NCBI RefSeq assembly: GCF_000831645.3
Contig: NZ_CP012559.1
Span: 1,426,001 to 1,490,000 of the forward strand
DNA from: Companilactobacillus heilongjiangensis
Lineage (GTDB): Bacteria > Bacillota > Bacilli > Lactobacillales > Lactobacillaceae
Reading direction: 5' to 3'
DNA: 64,000 bases
The notes under the pieces were generated by a model, which saw only the letters and a list, made by a program, of their open reading frames with translations, searched no databases and had not been told where the DNA came from. The translations under genes were made by a program, and so were the position numbers. Shown here in pieces: positions 6,965-18,452 of the stretch (positions are counted from its first letter, which is position 1; the number at the start of each line of letters is the position of its first letter).

Positions 6965-9292
6965 CTAACAATGGCAATCGTAATCACTCATCCAGGACAA
7001 GAGATCGTCAAAGTTGGATTCAATTAATATTTTTTCAACATCATTGCGTTGTAACCTCTTCAAATAAGTCGGAGATTCAATCAATTCGCGTTGTTGTGAA
7101 GCATTAGCTTTTTCAACAAAGCCATTTACCATTTTAACAAAATTTAACTCAAAAAACACTTTTAAATAAAAATCTACGTCGATTTTTTGTAAATTTAGGT
7201 ACTTTGCAACTAAATCCATTCCATCCATCGTGATATTTTGATGAGTGTATAAATACTTCAAAAGCGTTTTCATCTTAATCATATCAGGCTTTAAATATCT
7301 TTCCGTCAAATCGGTATGGAAAAATAACGCTGTATGTTGAGTATTATTTTCTTTTATAAAATTTTTGAATAAATCTAAATTATGTGGTCGATCATAGATC
7401 AAAATATTCTTGCCGTCACACTCTTCATCATATCGAATCAGCTTAGCTTGAACATTCGAACGTTTGGCTGCTTCATAATAAACTTCATTAAAGAAGACAA
7501 TGCTGTCAAAATGATTCAAAATTGAAGTTGAAAGTCTCTTATTACGATAATCCAAATAAATTTCTTTCAATCCAGCAATCTTTTTAGCTTCTGGTGAAAC
7601 TTGGAAATCATCAAGCATCAACTGCAAATTCTTGCGGCCAGCCCACTCGTTGATACCAATTTCACCATAAACATCACAAATATCAGTATTCATAGCCTGC
7701 TCTTGAGCAAACATCCCAAAACCAATTGCGGCAACCTGACGACTATTATCGGTCACATTAACTTTCAAATGACTGCCATCTTTACCAATTGACTTGGCTT
7801 GGCTCAGAGAAACATTGCTCAACTTGATAACTGGCTTAGGATTACCCATTCCAAACGGAGCTAATTGCTGAATCTGTTTGATTAAATCCATATTCAAATC
7901 TTCAATTTTCAAATTTAAATCGTAATCTTTAATAACAGGCGCTTGAGGGTCGAAATCTTGTTCCTTAGGCTCTGCTTGCAACAATTCAGTTAATTTGTCC
8001 AGCTGTGCTTCTTCAATTGAGAATCCGCAAGCTTGGGCATGTCCACCAAAGGCCATGAACAAATCATTATGCTTATTCAAAGCTGTAAACAAGTTGAATC
8101 CTTCAGGACTTCGGCCAGAACCTTTCATCACACCACTGTTCTCATCGAATTGGGTTGCTAAAACCGGCTTATTTTCTTGATCCATTGCCCGACTTGCAAC
8201 GATTCCCAACACTCCTTGGTGCCAATCATTACCTTTTAAAACTAACACACCATTATCTTTTTGCGCAGCAATTTGACTCTGGGCATCAGCAAAGGCTGAC
8301 TGAACTAATTCCTGGCGTCTTGAGTTGATATCTTCAGTTTCATCAACAATTTCTTTGGCGAACGATTCATCACCGGTCGTCAACAATTCAACCCCAGATG
8401 AAGCATTTTCCAAACGCCCTAAAGCATTGATCCGTGGCGCAATTTTGAAACCAATATCTTCTTCGCTAATATCAGAAAGCTTGATTTTACATTTCTTAAG
8501 CAGTGCCGTTAAACCGACATGATGGTTCTTCTTCATCTGTTTCAAGCCTTCGGTTACAATGACCCGATTTTCACCTTTTAAGGCCACAGAATCAGCTACA
8601 GTCCCAATGGCAGCCAAATCAATCAAATCCATCGCATCTTCGCCGAGTAAAGCATCCGCAATCTTGAACGCCACTCCGGCCCCAGATAAATAAGGACAAA
8701 TATATTCAGAACCAGGAATCGTTGGATGCACGATAGCATCAGCTTCTGGCAATTCCGCTGGCAAATCATGGTGATCAGTCACAATAACCTTGATACCACG
8801 GTCTTTCATATACTTAATTTCATCCTTACCGCTGACACCATTATCGACAGTTATTAATAAATCAATCCCTTGGTCAGCCAAGAATTTATAACGATCCATG
8901 TTAGGACCATAGCCATCTTTGAAACGGTCCGGAATGTAGAAAATTGGCTTATTACCCAACTTTTGTAAAGTTAACTTCATAATTGATGTACTCGTGACAC
9001 CATCGGCATCATAATCACCATAAATAGCGATTTTTGCCTCAGATTGAACGGCTTCATCGATTATTTCGAGCGCCTTATCCATATCGTGCAATCCGAATGG
9101 ATCCTGCAACTCTTTGGAATCACTATGTAAAAAAGTTTCAATATCTGCAGTATCAGTAATATCACGTTCCAGCAACAATTCTGCTACTATCCGATCAACG
9201 TGCTTTTCTGCTGCAAATTTGGTTATTTCTTCATTTGTGGGATTCTTACGCTTTTCCCAATTTATTAAAGTCAATCCATCACCTACTAACAA
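6965..9292 (-). CDS. recJ: single-stranded-DNA-specific exonuclease RecJ
   Basis: 775 residues. A 5'-3' single-strand DNA exonuclease of recombination and repair. The DHH phosphoesterase core shows [14 protein letters not shown] (about 88-102), [17 protein letters not shown] and GHAQACGFS of the DHHA1 part, followed by an OB domain and the C-terminal RecJ_C region of the Gram-positive form. The open frame begins at a TTG at 9292; a second TTG at 9274 (residue 7, MTLINWEKR) has AGGTGA placed correctly before it and is my preferred start. Co-oriented with apt. Confidence 0.95.
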   Translation of the reverse strand: MLVGDGLTLINWEKRKNPTNEEITKFAAEKHVDRIVAELLLERDITDTADIETFLHSDSKELQDPFGLHDMDKALEIIDEAVQSEAKIAIYGDYDADGVTSTSIMKLTLQKLGNKPIFYIPDRFKDGYGPNMDRYKFLADQGIDLLITVDNGVSGKDEIKYMKDRGIKVIVTDHHDLPAELPEADAIVHPTIPGSEYICPYLSGAGVAFKIADALLGEDAMDLIDLAAIGTVADSVALKGENRVIVTEGLKQMKKNHHVGLTALLKKCKIKLSDISEEDIGFKIAPRINALGRLENASSGVELLTTGDESFAKEIVDETEDINSRRQELVQSAFADAQSQIAAQKDNGVLVLKGNDWHQGVLGIVASRAMDQENKPVLATQFDENSGVMKGSGRSPEGFNLFTALNKHNDLFMAFGGHAQACGFSIEEAQLDKLTELLQAEPKEQDFDPQAPVIKDYDLNLKIEDLNMDLIKQIQQLAPFGMGNPKPVIKLSNVSLSQAKSIGKDGSHLKVNVTDNSRQVAAIGFGMFAQEQAMNTDICDVYGEIGINEWAGRKNLQLMLDDFQVSPEAKKIAGLKEIYLDYRNKRLSTSILNHFDSIVFFNEVYYEAAKRSNVQAKLIRYDEECDGKNILIYDRPHNLDLFKNFIKENNTQHTALFFHTDLTERYLKPDMIKMKTLLKYLYTHQNITMDGMDLVAKYLNLQKIDVDFYLKVFFELNFVKMVNGFVEKANASQQRELIESPTYLKRLQRNDVEKILIESNFDDLLSWMSDYDCHC

Positions 9293-9396
9293 TTAGTTAA
9301 TTATATCAATTTTCAAACCGAAAAAAAAAGCCTTGAAATATCATTTACAATCTAATTTCGTAAACGAGACGTTCCAAAACTCCTTTTAAGGAATCA

Positions 9397-10065
9397 TTAA
9401 GAAAAGACTGCTAAAGTACCTTTATTGGCTGGTTGACTACTTACCAATGAACCTTGCAGAGCCCAACGGTTAGTCCCACCATCAGCACAAGTAATCAGTG
9501 TTAAAATACTTTGATTTTGCACATCGTCTAGCAGATAAACAGCTGTCGGCGGTACAATCTTCTTGAAGTAAATTTTATAAGTATAGACACGTTTCATATC
9601 GGTAATGTAAGCTAAGTCACCAATTTGAGCATTTTCCAGTGGCGAGAACAAGGCACCTTTATTCGTCATATAATGACCAGCCAAAGCATAATTGGACTTG
9701 CCCATTTTTTCATTTTCCTTCATCGTGCCACCACCAGTTGATAGAGCATTGTCACTCAAACCAACAACGATTGGCAAACGCAAGTTAACTGAAGGAACGG
9801 CCATTTTTCCGATGACAGCAGCATCATTGTTGACTGAAGCTTTCGCAACTTGACTAGCTGAAATTGGTTTAACCTTATTAAAGTCAAATTGACCCTTTTT
9901 CTTCGAGTTCTCTTTGGCTTTCTTAGCCGTTAATGTCGTCAAATTTTGATTAGAAATCCGTTTGACTGCATATTCTTTAATCGGTTGATTAAAGATCAAA
10001 GCTAAAGCCACCAATAATAAAATGATGGTTCCAAAAATTGAAAAGAATTTCTTCATAGTTTTCAT
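9397..10065 (-). CDS. srtA: class A sortase (housekeeping)
   Basis: 222 residues. Transpeptidase that links LPXTG surface proteins to the cell wall. An N-terminal membrane anchor (about 8-26) is followed by the sortase barrel with catalytic His131 (LAGHYM), Cys193 (TLITC) and Arg200 (TNRWAL). Overall this is the class A layout. The frame opens at 10065, but the GGA ribosome site fits the second ATG (10056, MKKFFS) better. It is separated from recJ by 104 bases and may be transcribed alone. No LPXTG substrate is seen in this window. Confidence 0.95.
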   Translation of the reverse strand: MKTMKKFFSIFGTIILLLVALALIFNQPIKEYAVKRISNQNLTTLTAKKAKENSKKKGQFDFNKVKPISASQVAKASVNNDAAVIGKMAVPSVNLRLPIVVGLSDNALSTGGGTMKENEKMGKSNYALAGHYMTNKGALFSPLENAQIGDLAYITDMKRVYTYKIYFKKIVPPTAVYLLDDVQNQSILTLITCADGGTNRWALQGSLVSSQPANKGTLAVFS

Positions 10066-10135
10066 TCCATTTCAATGAATTTACAATATAATTTATATTT
10101 TAGAACATTCGTGGTAAAAAGTTAAATCTTTTAGC

Positions 10136-10182
10136 GCCGTCTCCGGTCATCAGCAATATAGTCTGCTATGAGGACCTCCAAC
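10136..10182 (-). repeat. intergenic cloverleaf element, internally deleted copy (R1)
   Basis: 47 bases bearing both ends of the element family (GCCGTCTCC at the left; CTCCAAC, the complement of GTTGGAG, at the right) but only a short hairpin between them: GGTC-TCA paired with TGA-GACC. All three internal hairpins are missing. It lies 107 bases from the complete copy R2, in the opposite orientation, between srtA and galE. Confidence 0.65.
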
Positions 10183-10288
10183 TTTTGTATACCCTAGTTT
10201 ATCTAATTTTAAATATTCAACTAATTATTTAAATAGCTTTATTTAGAGAACGTTTATGTACAATAAGGAAACCAGCACCATAAAAAAA

Positions 10289-10474
10289 TTAGTTGGAAGA
10301 GCTGAGAGTATTCATCTGCCGCGAAAGTGGCGTTAGAGCTTTAGCTCTTACACCACCGGGCGTGTTGGAGACTTTCCGCTTTTTGGAAAGGCTTCAACCG
10401 AGGTTCGAGACCGAACTTTGGCTCGGGCCGTTCCGCGCAGCAGATGAATACTCTCAGCTCTGGAAACGACATAC
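10289..10474 (+). repeat. intergenic cloverleaf element, complete copy (R2)
   Basis: Reference copy of a family of about 190-bp elements. Left end TTAGTTGGAAG, right end CTCTGGAAACGACATAC. A perfect 22-bp closing stem joins 10298-10319 to 10440-10461. Inside are three hairpins: GTGGCG...CACCAC capped by AGAGCT/AGCTCT; TTTCC/GGAAA within TTGGAG...CTTCAA; and the core CGAGGTTCGAGACCG...GGCTCGG. It lies in the 530-base divergent space between srtA and galE; apart from R1, R2 and a TATAAT at 10545-10550 before galE, the rest of that space shows nothing. Open frames across it are by-products of the stems. Confidence 0.85.
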
Positions 10475-10594
10475 TTCAATAAATCTAAATTAATTAATTT
10501 TAATGTTTACCAAGTTTACTAAAATGCATATCCCAAAGATAAGCTATAATAGAATCATATATTTAGAAACATAAATGAATCTGGAGGTAATTTT

Positions 10595-11587
10595 ATGAGC
10601 ATTCTTGTTTTAGGTGGTGCCGGTTATATCGGTTCACACACTGTTGATCATCTTTGTGAACTCGGCTATGACGTCATTGTAGCAGATAATCTATCCACGG
10701 GTCACGTTCAAGCTATCAACGAAAAAGCTAAGTTTTACGAAGGTGATGTTCGTGATAAAGAATTTTTGATCAAATTATTCCAAAACGAAACTATCACTGA
10801 TGTTATCCATTTTGCTGCATTTTCAATTGTTCCAGAATCAATGAAAGATCCGCTCAAATACTTTGATAACAACACTTATGGAATGATTACGCTCCTACAA
10901 GTGATGCACAACTTTGGTGTCAAACACATCGTCTTCTCATCAACCGCTGCCACTTACGGCGAGCCTAAACAAATTCCAATTAAGGAAACTGACCCAACCG
11001 TTCCAACTAACCCATATGGTGAAAGTAAGTTGGCAATGGAAAAGATCATGCATTGGTGTGACGTCGCTTACGGCATCAAGTTTGTTGCCTTGAGATACTT
11101 CAATGTTGGTGGTGCTAAGCCTGATGGTTCAATCGGTGAAGACCACAATCCTGAAACTCACTTGATTCCAGTTGTTCTTCAAGTAGCCGCTGGTCAACGT
11201 GACGAATTGACAATCTTTGGTGACGATTACGATACTAAAGATGGTACCAACGTTCGTGACTATGTCCACGTTGAAGACCTCGCTGAAGCTCACCGTTTAG
11301 CTATGGAATATTTACGTGCTGACAATGACAGCAATGTCTTTAACCTTGGCTCTTCAAATGGTTTCTCAAACAAAGAAATCCTTGAAGCTGCCAGAAAAGC
11401 TACTGGTAAGGAAATTCCTGCTAAAATTGGTCCTAGACGTCCCGGCGATCCAAGTACCTTGATTGCTGATTCAACTAAGGCTAGAACAATCCTTAAATGG
11501 CAACCTAAGTACGATGATGTTGAAAAAGTCATCAGCGATGCTTGGAATTTCAAATCTAAACATCTAAATGGTTATGAAGAAGATTAA
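10595..11587 (+). CDS. galE: UDP-glucose 4-epimerase
   Basis: 330 residues, the usual GalE length. Interconverts UDP-glucose and UDP-galactose (Leloir pathway and exopolysaccharide precursors) using bound NAD. The Rossmann motif GGAGYIGSH is at 7-15, the catalytic Ser/Tyr/Lys set in SSTAATYG and [12 protein letters not shown] near 120-155, and substrate-loop RYFNVGGA follows. Strong ribosome site CTGGAGG. Standing alone with its own terminator rather than in a gal operon suggests a housekeeping, sugar-nucleotide role (inference). Confidence 0.97.
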   Translation: MSILVLGGAGYIGSHTVDHLCELGYDVIVADNLSTGHVQAINEKAKFYEGDVRDKEFLIKLFQNETITDVIHFAAFSIVPESMKDPLKYFDNNTYGMITLLQVMHNFGVKHIVFSSTAATYGEPKQIPIKETDPTVPTNPYGESKLAMEKIMHWCDVAYGIKFVALRYFNVGGAKPDGSIGEDHNPETHLIPVVLQVAAGQRDELTIFGDDYDTKDGTNVRDYVHVEDLAEAHRLAMEYLRADNDSNVFNLGSSNGFSNKEILEAARKATGKEIPAKIGPRRPGDPSTLIADSTKARTILKWQPKYDDVEKVISDAWNFKSKHLNGYEED

Positions 11588-11599
11588 TCATAACATTTC

Positions 11600-11635
11600 A
11601 AAAAAGGAGAAACTCGTGTGAGTTTCTCCTTTTTT
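11600..11635 (+). terminator. intrinsic terminator of galE
   Basis: AAAAAAGGAGAAACTC (11600-11615) and GAGTTTCTCCTTTTTT (11620-11635) form a perfect 16-bp stem with a GTGT loop. It could also serve the convergent reductase gene. Confidence 0.95.
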
Positions 11636-11687
11636 GACGTGCCTATAAATAATTATGACGTCGTTTATTTTCTCTAAAGAATTCAGC

Positions 11688-12998
11688 TTAAAATAAATAT
11701 TCCAAATCACTAGCAGCAGTCGGATAAGCCATAATTTGCTTAATAACATCCTCATGAGTCATGTGATCTTTAATTGCCATAGTCAATAAATTAATCAAAC
11801 TATCAGCATTGTTGCTAAGTAAAGTTGCCCCGATAATTTCTGACTTATCGTTCAAAACAATTCTGATCTTAGCTTTAGGGTCGTTAGTATGGCTATATGT
11901 AAACCAACCAGTAACATCCTGATCAACCACTTCGGCACCTTCTTGTACACCGACTTTAGCCAATTTAGGACTGCCATAGACAACAGTTGGAATCAATGGC
12001 AACTCCAAATCTTTATCAGTTTTACCAGTCAAAATATCACTGACATAATTTGCTTCAAATCCACCTACTGGAGTCAACTTAGGCTGTTTAGTATCGACAA
12101 CATCCCCGATAGCATAAATATTTTTATTAGTCGACTGCAATTTGGCATTAACAACGACACCGTGACGAGTATACTCAACGCCAGCTTTTTCAAAATCTAA
12201 AAAGTCAGTATTAGCAATACGTCCAGTCGCACCAATCACCAAATCGGTTGTTAATTCAAAACCATCTGCGGTTATAGAATAGCGACCATCAGCTTGTTGT
12301 TCAATCGCTTGTGTATCAACATTAAAATTGAAATCAACACCTTTAGCCTCTAGTTGCTTAACCAATTCCAAGGCATAACCCTCATTGAAGCCCTTCAAAG
12401 GATGGTCATTATGATGAATGACATGCACTTTAGCACCTGTGGCATTCGCAATCGTGGCCATTTCAAAGGCAATGTATCCGGCACCGATAATTGTAATATC
12501 CTCTGGCATCTTCTTCAGTGATAAGAAATCAGTACTTGATAACAAGTGTTCTTTTCCCTTGATATTCAAGTAACTAGGACGTTGACCAGTCGCAATAATA
12601 AATTTACCAGCTTGGTAATGGTCTTGTCCATTGACAACAATTTCATTTTCAGAAATAAACTTGGGTTGTCCATCAATAGCTGTAATACCGGCATTAACGA
12701 TACCATCTCGACTGCCTTTAGAAACAGGATCAGTAAATGTCTCTTTAAAAGCCTCAAGTTCTTTCCAATTAACATTTGGAAGTTCATCAAAGCCTTTACC
12801 TTGCAACTGTGCAATTCGATCACGTGCTTCAACACCACTCAAAAGTACCTTTTTAGGATCACAACCACGATTAGGACAAGTCCCACCCCAAAGGTTATTT
12901 TCCACAATAGCAACATTTTGCCCATTACTCTTCAAATTATGAGCAGCAGCCAACCCAGCAGGACCGGCACCAATAACAATCGTATCAAATTTTTCCAT
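11688..12998 (-). CDS. FAD/NAD(P) disulfide reductase family protein (glutathione reductase-like)
   Basis: 436 residues from ATG 12998, which has TTGGAGG before it. FAD motif GAGPAGLAAA (10-19), redox pair in GGTCPNRGC (Cys41, Cys46), NAD(P) motif IGAGYIAFE, second FAD motif NIYAIGDV and a C-terminal dimerisation domain. In glutathione reductases the C-terminal motif HPT supplies the catalytic His base; here it reads AYPTAASDLE, with Tyr in that place. The fold and Cys pair are clear, the substrate (glutathione, coenzyme A disulfide or other) is not. Monocistronic, with a TATAAT-like promoter in the 13040-13070 region. Confidence 0.88.
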   Translation of the reverse strand: MEKFDTIVIGAGPAGLAAAHNLKSNGQNVAIVENNLWGGTCPNRGCDPKKVLLSGVEARDRIAQLQGKGFDELPNVNWKELEAFKETFTDPVSKGSRDGIVNAGITAIDGQPKFISENEIVVNGQDHYQAGKFIIATGQRPSYLNIKGKEHLLSSTDFLSLKKMPEDITIIGAGYIAFEMATIANATGAKVHVIHHNDHPLKGFNEGYALELVKQLEAKGVDFNFNVDTQAIEQQADGRYSITADGFELTTDLVIGATGRIANTDFLDFEKAGVEYTRHGVVVNAKLQSTNKNIYAIGDVVDTKQPKLTPVGGFEANYVSDILTGKTDKDLELPLIPTVVYGSPKLAKVGVQEGAEVVDQDVTGWFTYSHTNDPKAKIRIVLNDKSEIIGATLLSNNADSLINLLTMAIKDHMTHEDVIKQIMAYPTAASDLEYLF

Positions 12999-13145
12999 AT
13001 GAATTCCTCCAATAAAAAAAGCACTTATAACGTTAACCACTAATGATTACATTATAAGCACTTATTGAATATTCTATATAATTGAATGCTCATCCGCTGA
13101 TAAACAAGTTGGGGGTTTAACAAAAGTATTCATCGAGTACGAAAA

Positions 13146-13335
13146 CTAGCCGGAGGTTGGAAATGATTTTTGCCTGCAATGGAGGTGGCGTTATGGCTTT
13201 AGCCATTACACCACGGGACGAGTTTGGATACTTGCTGTACTTTAGCAAGGATTCAAATCGAGGTTCGAGACCGCTCTTCGGCTCGGACCGGTCCCCATAG
13301 CTGTCAAAAAATCATTTCCAACCGTAGGCGGAATC
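13146..13335 (+). repeat. intergenic cloverleaf element, complete copy (R3)
   Basis: Left end CTAGCCGGAGG, right end GTAGGCGGAATCC. The 17-bp closing stem (13155-13171 with 13307-13323, GGTTGGAAATGATTTTT) shares no sequence with that of R2 yet is fully paired. Internal hairpins: ATGGCT/AGCCAT, CTTGCT/AGCAAG, and the core CGAGGTTCGAGACCG. The element ends exactly next to the lepA stop codon. With it the 337-base space upstream of the reductase gene is explained. Confidence 0.85.
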
Positions 13336-15180
13336 CTATTTACTATCGTCCTTACCACGGTTAAGGTTCAAAACAGCCATGAAGGCTTCTTGTGGCACAG
13401 AAACACGACCAATTTCCTTCATACGTTTCTTACCTTCTTTTTGCTTGTTAAGTAACTTATCACGACGAGTTCTATCACCACCATAAAGTTTGGCAGTAAC
13501 ATCCTTTCGATAAGCCTTAACGTTAGCACGGGCAACAACTTTATTTCCAATTGCAGCTTGAATAGGAACTTCAAACATCTGTCTAGGAATTACTTCTTTC
13601 AACTTGGAAACAATGTCACGACCACGTTTTTGAGCAAAATCTTTGTGAACGATAAAGCTCAAAGCATCAATTGGTTCGCCGTTAAGTAAGATATCCATCT
13701 TAACCAATTCACTTGGTTCGTAATCTTCAACATCATAATCCAATGAAGCGTAACCTTTAGTACTTGATTTCAGATCATCGAAGAAGTCGAAAATGATTTC
13801 CAACAATGGCAACTTGTAAATAACGTTAACACGATATTTGTCCAAATAATCCATTGTCACGAACTCGCCACGCTTATGTTGGCAAAGTTCCATGACTGGT
13901 CCAACAAAGTCCTCAGGTACCATTATTTCAGCCCTAACGAATGGTTCACGGACTTCTTTGATCTCAGATGCATCTGGTAACTCAGCTGGGTTATCCACGA
14001 CAACTTCATTGCCATCAGTCGTTGTAACATGATAATCAACAGATGGTGAAGTTGTGATCAACTCAAGGTCAAAGTCACGTTCCAAACGTTCTTGAACAAC
14101 ATCCATGTGCAATAGTCCTAAGAAACCAACACGGAAACCAAAGCCTAACGCTTGTGAAGTTTCAGGTTCATATTCTAGGGCTGCATCATTGAGTTGTAAT
14201 TTGTCCAAAGCTTCATGTAAATCTTCATATTTAGCATTATCAACTGGATAAAGTCCGGCATAAACCATTGGCGTACTCTTACGATAACCAGTCAAAGGTT
14301 CGTCGGTCGGATTATCAGCTAATGTGACAGTATCACCAACTTGCGTATCTTTAACTGTCTTGATACTAGCAGTGATATAACCTACATCCCCAGCCATCAA
14401 GTAATCACGTTTAACAGCCTTAGGAGACATCACACCGACTTCTGTGACTTCAAAGGTCTTCTTATTACTCATCAATTCAATCGTGTCTCCGACCTTTACA
14501 ACGCCTTCACGGACACGTACGTCCAACACAACGCCGCGGTAACTGTCATAGACTGAATCAAAAATCAAAGCCTTAAGTGGTTTATCGAGGTCACCTTCTG
14601 GAGCTGGCACGTCAGAAACGATTCTTTCCAACAATTCATCCACACCGACACCAGTTTTAGCACTCATCAAAATTGACGATTCAGCATCGATACCGATTGT
14701 CTCTTCAATTTCTTCCTTAACCTTGTCTGGTTCAGCAGAAGGTAAATCGATTTTGTTGATTACTGGCACGATTTCTAGGTCATTATCAACGGCCAAATAA
14801 GCATTAGCTAATGTCTGAGCTTCAACACCTTGGGCGGCATCAACAACTAACAAAGCTCCCTCACAGGCAGCCAAAGAACGAGAAACTTCATACGAGAAGT
14901 CCACGTGTCCTGGGGTATCGATTAAATGGAAGATGTAAGTCTGTCCATCTTTTGCTTCATATTCAAGTTCTACCGCATTCAATTTGATTGTAATACCACG
15001 TTCACGTTCCAAGTCCATGTCATCCAGAACTTGAGCTTTCATGTCACGTTTTGATATTGTTTTAGTTCTTTCCAAAATTCGATCAGCAATCGTTGATTTA
15101 CCATGATCGATATGCGCTACGATAGAAAAATTACGAATTCTTTTTTGTCTTTCTTTTAACTTATCGAGGTCTAAATCCAT
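13336..15180 (-). CDS. lepA: elongation factor 4 (back-translocating GTPase)
   Basis: 614 residues. Ribosome-associated GTPase that acts on stalled or mistranslocated complexes. The G domain shows [20 protein letters not shown] and NKIDLPSA; the EF-G-like domains follow, and the basic LepA C-terminal domain ends in [14 protein letters not shown] and [15 protein letters not shown] ribosome site. Separated from dnaJ by a terminator, so not part of the stress operon although adjacent as in many lactobacilli. Confidence 0.98.
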   Translation of the reverse strand: MDLDLDKLKERQKRIRNFSIVAHIDHGKSTIADRILERTKTISKRDMKAQVLDDMDLERERGITIKLNAVELEYEAKDGQTYIFHLIDTPGHVDFSYEVSRSLAACEGALLVVDAAQGVEAQTLANAYLAVDNDLEIVPVINKIDLPSAEPDKVKEEIEETIGIDAESSILMSAKTGVGVDELLERIVSDVPAPEGDLDKPLKALIFDSVYDSYRGVVLDVRVREGVVKVGDTIELMSNKKTFEVTEVGVMSPKAVKRDYLMAGDVGYITASIKTVKDTQVGDTVTLADNPTDEPLTGYRKSTPMVYAGLYPVDNAKYEDLHEALDKLQLNDAALEYEPETSQALGFGFRVGFLGLLHMDVVQERLERDFDLELITTSPSVDYHVTTTDGNEVVVDNPAELPDASEIKEVREPFVRAEIMVPEDFVGPVMELCQHKRGEFVTMDYLDKYRVNVIYKLPLLEIIFDFFDDLKSSTKGYASLDYDVEDYEPSELVKMDILLNGEPIDALSFIVHKDFAQKRGRDIVSKLKEVIPRQMFEVPIQAAIGNKVVARANVKAYRKDVTAKLYGGDRTRRDKLLNKQKEGKKRMKEIGRVSVPQEAFMAVLNLNRGKDDSK

Positions 15181-15253
15181 AAATTGTTCCCTTCTATCAG
15201 AAATTTTCTCATTCTGTCTATTTTACACTATTGTACACCGATGTTCTAGACAT

Positions 15254-15283
15254 CAAAAAAGAAGAAGTTCATCACTTCTTCTT
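15254..15283 (-). terminator. terminator of the hrcA-grpE-dnaK-dnaJ operon
   Basis: AAGAAGAAGT (15259-15268) pairs with ACTTCTTCTT (15274-15283); on the minus strand a CTTTTTTG run follows. Confidence 0.9.
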
Positions 15284-15292
15284 AATTAATTA

Positions 15293-16429
15293 TTAGCCAT
15301 TAAAAGCATCTTTTATTTTATTGAAAAAATTACTATCTTTTTCTTTAACCTTGTCGCCACCAGCTTCAGCGAATTTCTTCAAAGCACTGCGTTGTTCGCC
15401 TGACAACTTACGAGGTGTAACGATATTAACTGTAACTTTTTCGTCACCGATACTCTTGCTGTTTAGAACTGGAGCACCTTTACCACGAAGTCTGAAGGTT
15501 GTACCTGTTTGAGTACCACTAGGGATATTCAATTGTACAGGTCCATGAACTGTGTTGACTTTGATATCATCACCTAATGTAGCTTGTGGGAAACTGATAT
15601 TTACTGATGCATAAATTGTTGATCCGTCACGTCTGAACTCCTTGCTTGGAGCAACGTGAAAGACGATGTACAAGTCACCATAAGGTCCACCGTTTGTTCC
15701 GGCTTCACCTTGACCATCAAGACGCATTTGTTGTCCATCTTCAACACCAGCTGGAACAGTAACCTTAAGTTCGTGCTTTTCATTTACCTTACCTGAACCG
15801 TGGCAAATGTTGCACTTTTCTTTGATTTCTTTACCAGTACCATTGCAGACATCACAAACAACTCTTGTACGCATACGGCCAAGTGGAGTTTGACGATCGA
15901 CTTCAACAAAACCAGAACCATGACACTTCGAACATGTCTCAGGATGTGTGCCCGGCTTTGCACCAGAGCCATCACAAGTTGAACATTCTTCTTCACGATT
16001 GTAGGAAATGTTAGTCTTCTTACCGAAAACTCCCTCTTCAAAAGTTAAATCCATGCGATATTGTAAGTCGGAACCTTGTCTTGGGGCATTAGGATTTTGA
16101 CGAGCAGCGCCGCCGCCACCGAAGAATTGGCTGAAGATATCTTCAAATCCACCAAATTGATCAGAGCCAGCTCCACCACCGAAGCCGCCAAATCCACCTT
16201 GACCACCATTCATACCAGCAGAACCATATTGATCATATTGAGCACGTTTTTGCGGGTCTTTTAATATTTCGTAGGCTGCATTAACTTCCTTAAACTTAGC
16301 TTCAGCATCAGGGGCTTTATTCAAGTCGGGGTGATACTTTTTAGAAAGTTTCCGGAATGCCTTTCTTATATCGTCATCAGAAGCGTTCTTATCAACGCCG
16401 AGTACGTCATATGGATTTTTATCTGCCAT
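15293..16429 (-). CDS. dnaJ: chaperone DnaJ (Hsp40)
   Basis: 378 residues. Co-chaperone that delivers unfolded protein to DnaK and stimulates its ATPase. J domain with HPD (KKYHPDLNK) in residues 1-70, Gly/Phe-rich linker, four CxxCxGxG zinc repeats ([32 protein letters not shown]) and the C-terminal substrate domains. Last gene of the hrcA operon; a 123-base gap with an internal hairpin separates it from dnaK. Confidence 0.98.
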   Translation of the reverse strand: MADKNPYDVLGVDKNASDDDIRKAFRKLSKKYHPDLNKAPDAEAKFKEVNAAYEILKDPQKRAQYDQYGSAGMNGGQGGFGGFGGGAGSDQFGGFEDIFSQFFGGGGAARQNPNAPRQGSDLQYRMDLTFEEGVFGKKTNISYNREEECSTCDGSGAKPGTHPETCSKCHGSGFVEVDRQTPLGRMRTRVVCDVCNGTGKEIKEKCNICHGSGKVNEKHELKVTVPAGVEDGQQMRLDGQGEAGTNGGPYGDLYIVFHVAPSKEFRRDGSTIYASVNISFPQATLGDDIKVNTVHGPVQLNIPSGTQTGTTFRLRGKGAPVLNSKSIGDEKVTVNIVTPRKLSGEQRSALKKFAEAGGDKVKEKDSNFFNKIKDAFNG

Positions 16430-16481
16430 TAAATCACCTTTATGTAATAGGACTAAACGTCTTATTCCTTTTTAACGCTCA

Positions 16482-16543
16482 AAAGAGCAGTTATTGTTTT
16501 TACTATACCATAAACGGTTTTAGTAATTAAACCACTGCTCTTT
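16482..16543 (-). other. long hairpin in the dnaK-dnaJ intergenic space
   Basis: AAAGAGCAGT (16482-16491 region) is complementary to ACTGCTCTTT (16534-16543) around a 40-base loop. The loop holds a possible extended -10 (TGGTATAGT on the minus strand). On the minus strand four T follow, so it may partly end dnaK transcripts or act as an mRNA processing site, with a weak promoter for dnaJ. Inference from pairing only. Confidence 0.4.
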
Positions 16544-16553
16544 ATCACAATCA

Positions 16554-18416
16554 TTATTTCTTATCTTTATCAGGATCTACTTCTGAGAAGTCGCCGTCAA
16601 CGGTATTGTCGTCTTTAGGTTTCTTGCCATCAGTTGAACCAGTTGCGCCATCGGCATTTGCACCGTTAGCTTGTTGTGCTTCTTGAGCCTTTTGATAAAG
16701 TTTAACAGAAAGGTCTTGAACAATCTTATTCAAATCGTCACGTTTCTTCTTCATGTCTTCAAGGTCACCAGAGTCTTGAGCTTTCTTCAAAGCATCACGA
16801 GCATCTTGAGCTTTCTTGATTTCATCGTCAGAAACTTTACCCTTAACGTCTTTTAGAGTCTTGTCAGTAGCGAACAATGTTTGTTCAACGTCGTTCTTAA
16901 CGTCAACCTCTTCCTTACGTTTGTTATCTTCTTCTTCGTGTTCCTTAGCTTCCTTCATCATCTTGTCGATTTCTTCATCGCTCAAGCCTGATGAACTCTT
17001 GATAGTAATCTTTTGTTCCTTGTTAGTACCCATATCTTTAGCAGATACATTAACAATACCGTTCTTATCGATATCGAATGTAACTTGGATTTGTGGTACG
17101 CCACGAGGTGCAGCAGGAATATCAGTCAATTGGAAACGACCTAATGTCTTGTTATCAGCAGCCATTGGACGTTCACCTTGTAAGACGTGAATATCAACAG
17201 CACTTTGGTTATCAGCAGCAGTTGAGAATACTTGTGACTTGCTTGTTGGGATAGTTGTATTTCTATCGATCAACTTAGTGAAGACACCACCCATTGTTTC
17301 GATACCAAGTGATAGAGGTGTAACATCAAGTAAAACAACATCCTTAACATCACCAGAGATAACACCACCTTGAATAGCAGCACCTAAAGCAACGGCTTCG
17401 TCAGGGTTGATTGAGTGATCTGGTGCTTTACCAGTCCACTTAGCAACAGAATCTTGAACAGCAGGAATACGTGTTGAACCACCATTTAAGATAACTTTGT
17501 CAATGTCAGAGTTTGTTAAGTTAGCATCCTTCAATGCGTTGTCAACAGGAATCTTTGTTCTTTCAACAAGGTCTGATGTCAATTCATCGAATTTAGCACG
17601 TGTCAAAGTTTCTTCCAAGTGAAGTGGACCATTGGCACCTGATGAAATAAATGGAAGACTGATTGATGTTTGAGCAACACCTGATAAGTCCTTCTTAGCC
17701 TTTTCAGCAGCATCCTTCAAACGTTGTAAAGCCATCTTGTCTTGACCCAAATCAACGCCATTCTTAGCCTTGAATTGTTCAACTAACCAATCGATAATCT
17801 TTTGGTCAAAGTCATCACCACCAAGATGTGTATCACCATTTGTTGAAAGTACTTCGAAGACGCCATCGCCCAATTGAAGTACAGAAACATCAAATGTACC
17901 ACCACCAAGGTCATAAACAAGGACTTTTTCGTCACCCTTATCATTATCTAGACCATAAGCAAGTGCTGAAGCTGTTGGTTCGTTAACGATACGTTGAACA
18001 TTCAAACCAGCAATCTTACCGGCATCCTTTGTAGCTTGTCTTTGTGAATCATTGAAGTATGCAGGAACTGTGATAACAGCATCTGTAACTTTTTCACCTA
18101 AGTAGTCTTCTGAGAACTTCTTGATGTGTTGCAAAATGAATGCTGAAATTTCTTGTGGTGTGTATGACTTGCCGGCTACAGTAACTTTGTAACCTGCTTC
18201 ACCCATGTGACGCTTGATTGATGAAACTGTATCTGGGTTAGTGATTGCTTGTCTCTTTGCAACTTCACCAACTTGAATTTCACCATCTTTAAAGGCAACA
18301 ACTGAAGGAGTTGTTCTTGCGCCTTCTGGATTAGTAATAATCTTTGGAGAGCCACCTTCAAGAACGGCTACAGCAGAGTTTGTAGTACCCAAATCAATAC
18401 CAATAACTTTAGACAT
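16554..18416 (-). CDS. dnaK: chaperone DnaK (Hsp70)
   Basis: 620 residues. ATP-dependent folding chaperone of the cytosol. N-terminal [16 protein letters not shown], phosphate loop [22 protein letters not shown], then the substrate domain and a C-terminal lid ending in a polar tail typical of Firmicute DnaK. The 24-residue insertion of Gram-negative DnaK is absent, as expected. Ribosome site AGAGG. Between grpE and dnaJ. Confidence 0.99.
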   Translation of the reverse strand: MSKVIGIDLGTTNSAVAVLEGGSPKIITNPEGARTTPSVVAFKDGEIQVGEVAKRQAITNPDTVSSIKRHMGEAGYKVTVAGKSYTPQEISAFILQHIKKFSEDYLGEKVTDAVITVPAYFNDSQRQATKDAGKIAGLNVQRIVNEPTASALAYGLDNDKGDEKVLVYDLGGGTFDVSVLQLGDGVFEVLSTNGDTHLGGDDFDQKIIDWLVEQFKAKNGVDLGQDKMALQRLKDAAEKAKKDLSGVAQTSISLPFISSGANGPLHLEETLTRAKFDELTSDLVERTKIPVDNALKDANLTNSDIDKVILNGGSTRIPAVQDSVAKWTGKAPDHSINPDEAVALGAAIQGGVISGDVKDVVLLDVTPLSLGIETMGGVFTKLIDRNTTIPTSKSQVFSTAADNQSAVDIHVLQGERPMAADNKTLGRFQLTDIPAAPRGVPQIQVTFDIDKNGIVNVSAKDMGTNKEQKITIKSSSGLSDEEIDKMMKEAKEHEEEDNKRKEEVDVKNDVEQTLFATDKTLKDVKGKVSDDEIKKAQDARDALKKAQDSGDLEDMKKKRDDLNKIVQDLSVKLYQKAQEAQQANGANADGATGSTDGKKPKDDNTVDGDFSEVDPDKDKK

Positions 18417-18452
18417 AAACCTAAACCTCTTTTATTTTTTTTATTTATTAAT

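Noticed and set aside
10293-10493. A 66-codon frame inside R2, with look-alikes in other copies (24010-24195, 59611-59826 and antisense frames at 23997-24182, 43462-43821, 56789-56977)
   Set aside because: They follow the element's stems, occur on either strand, have no ribosome sites, and vary where the helices vary. Their similarity comes from the conserved DNA structure, not from a protein family.
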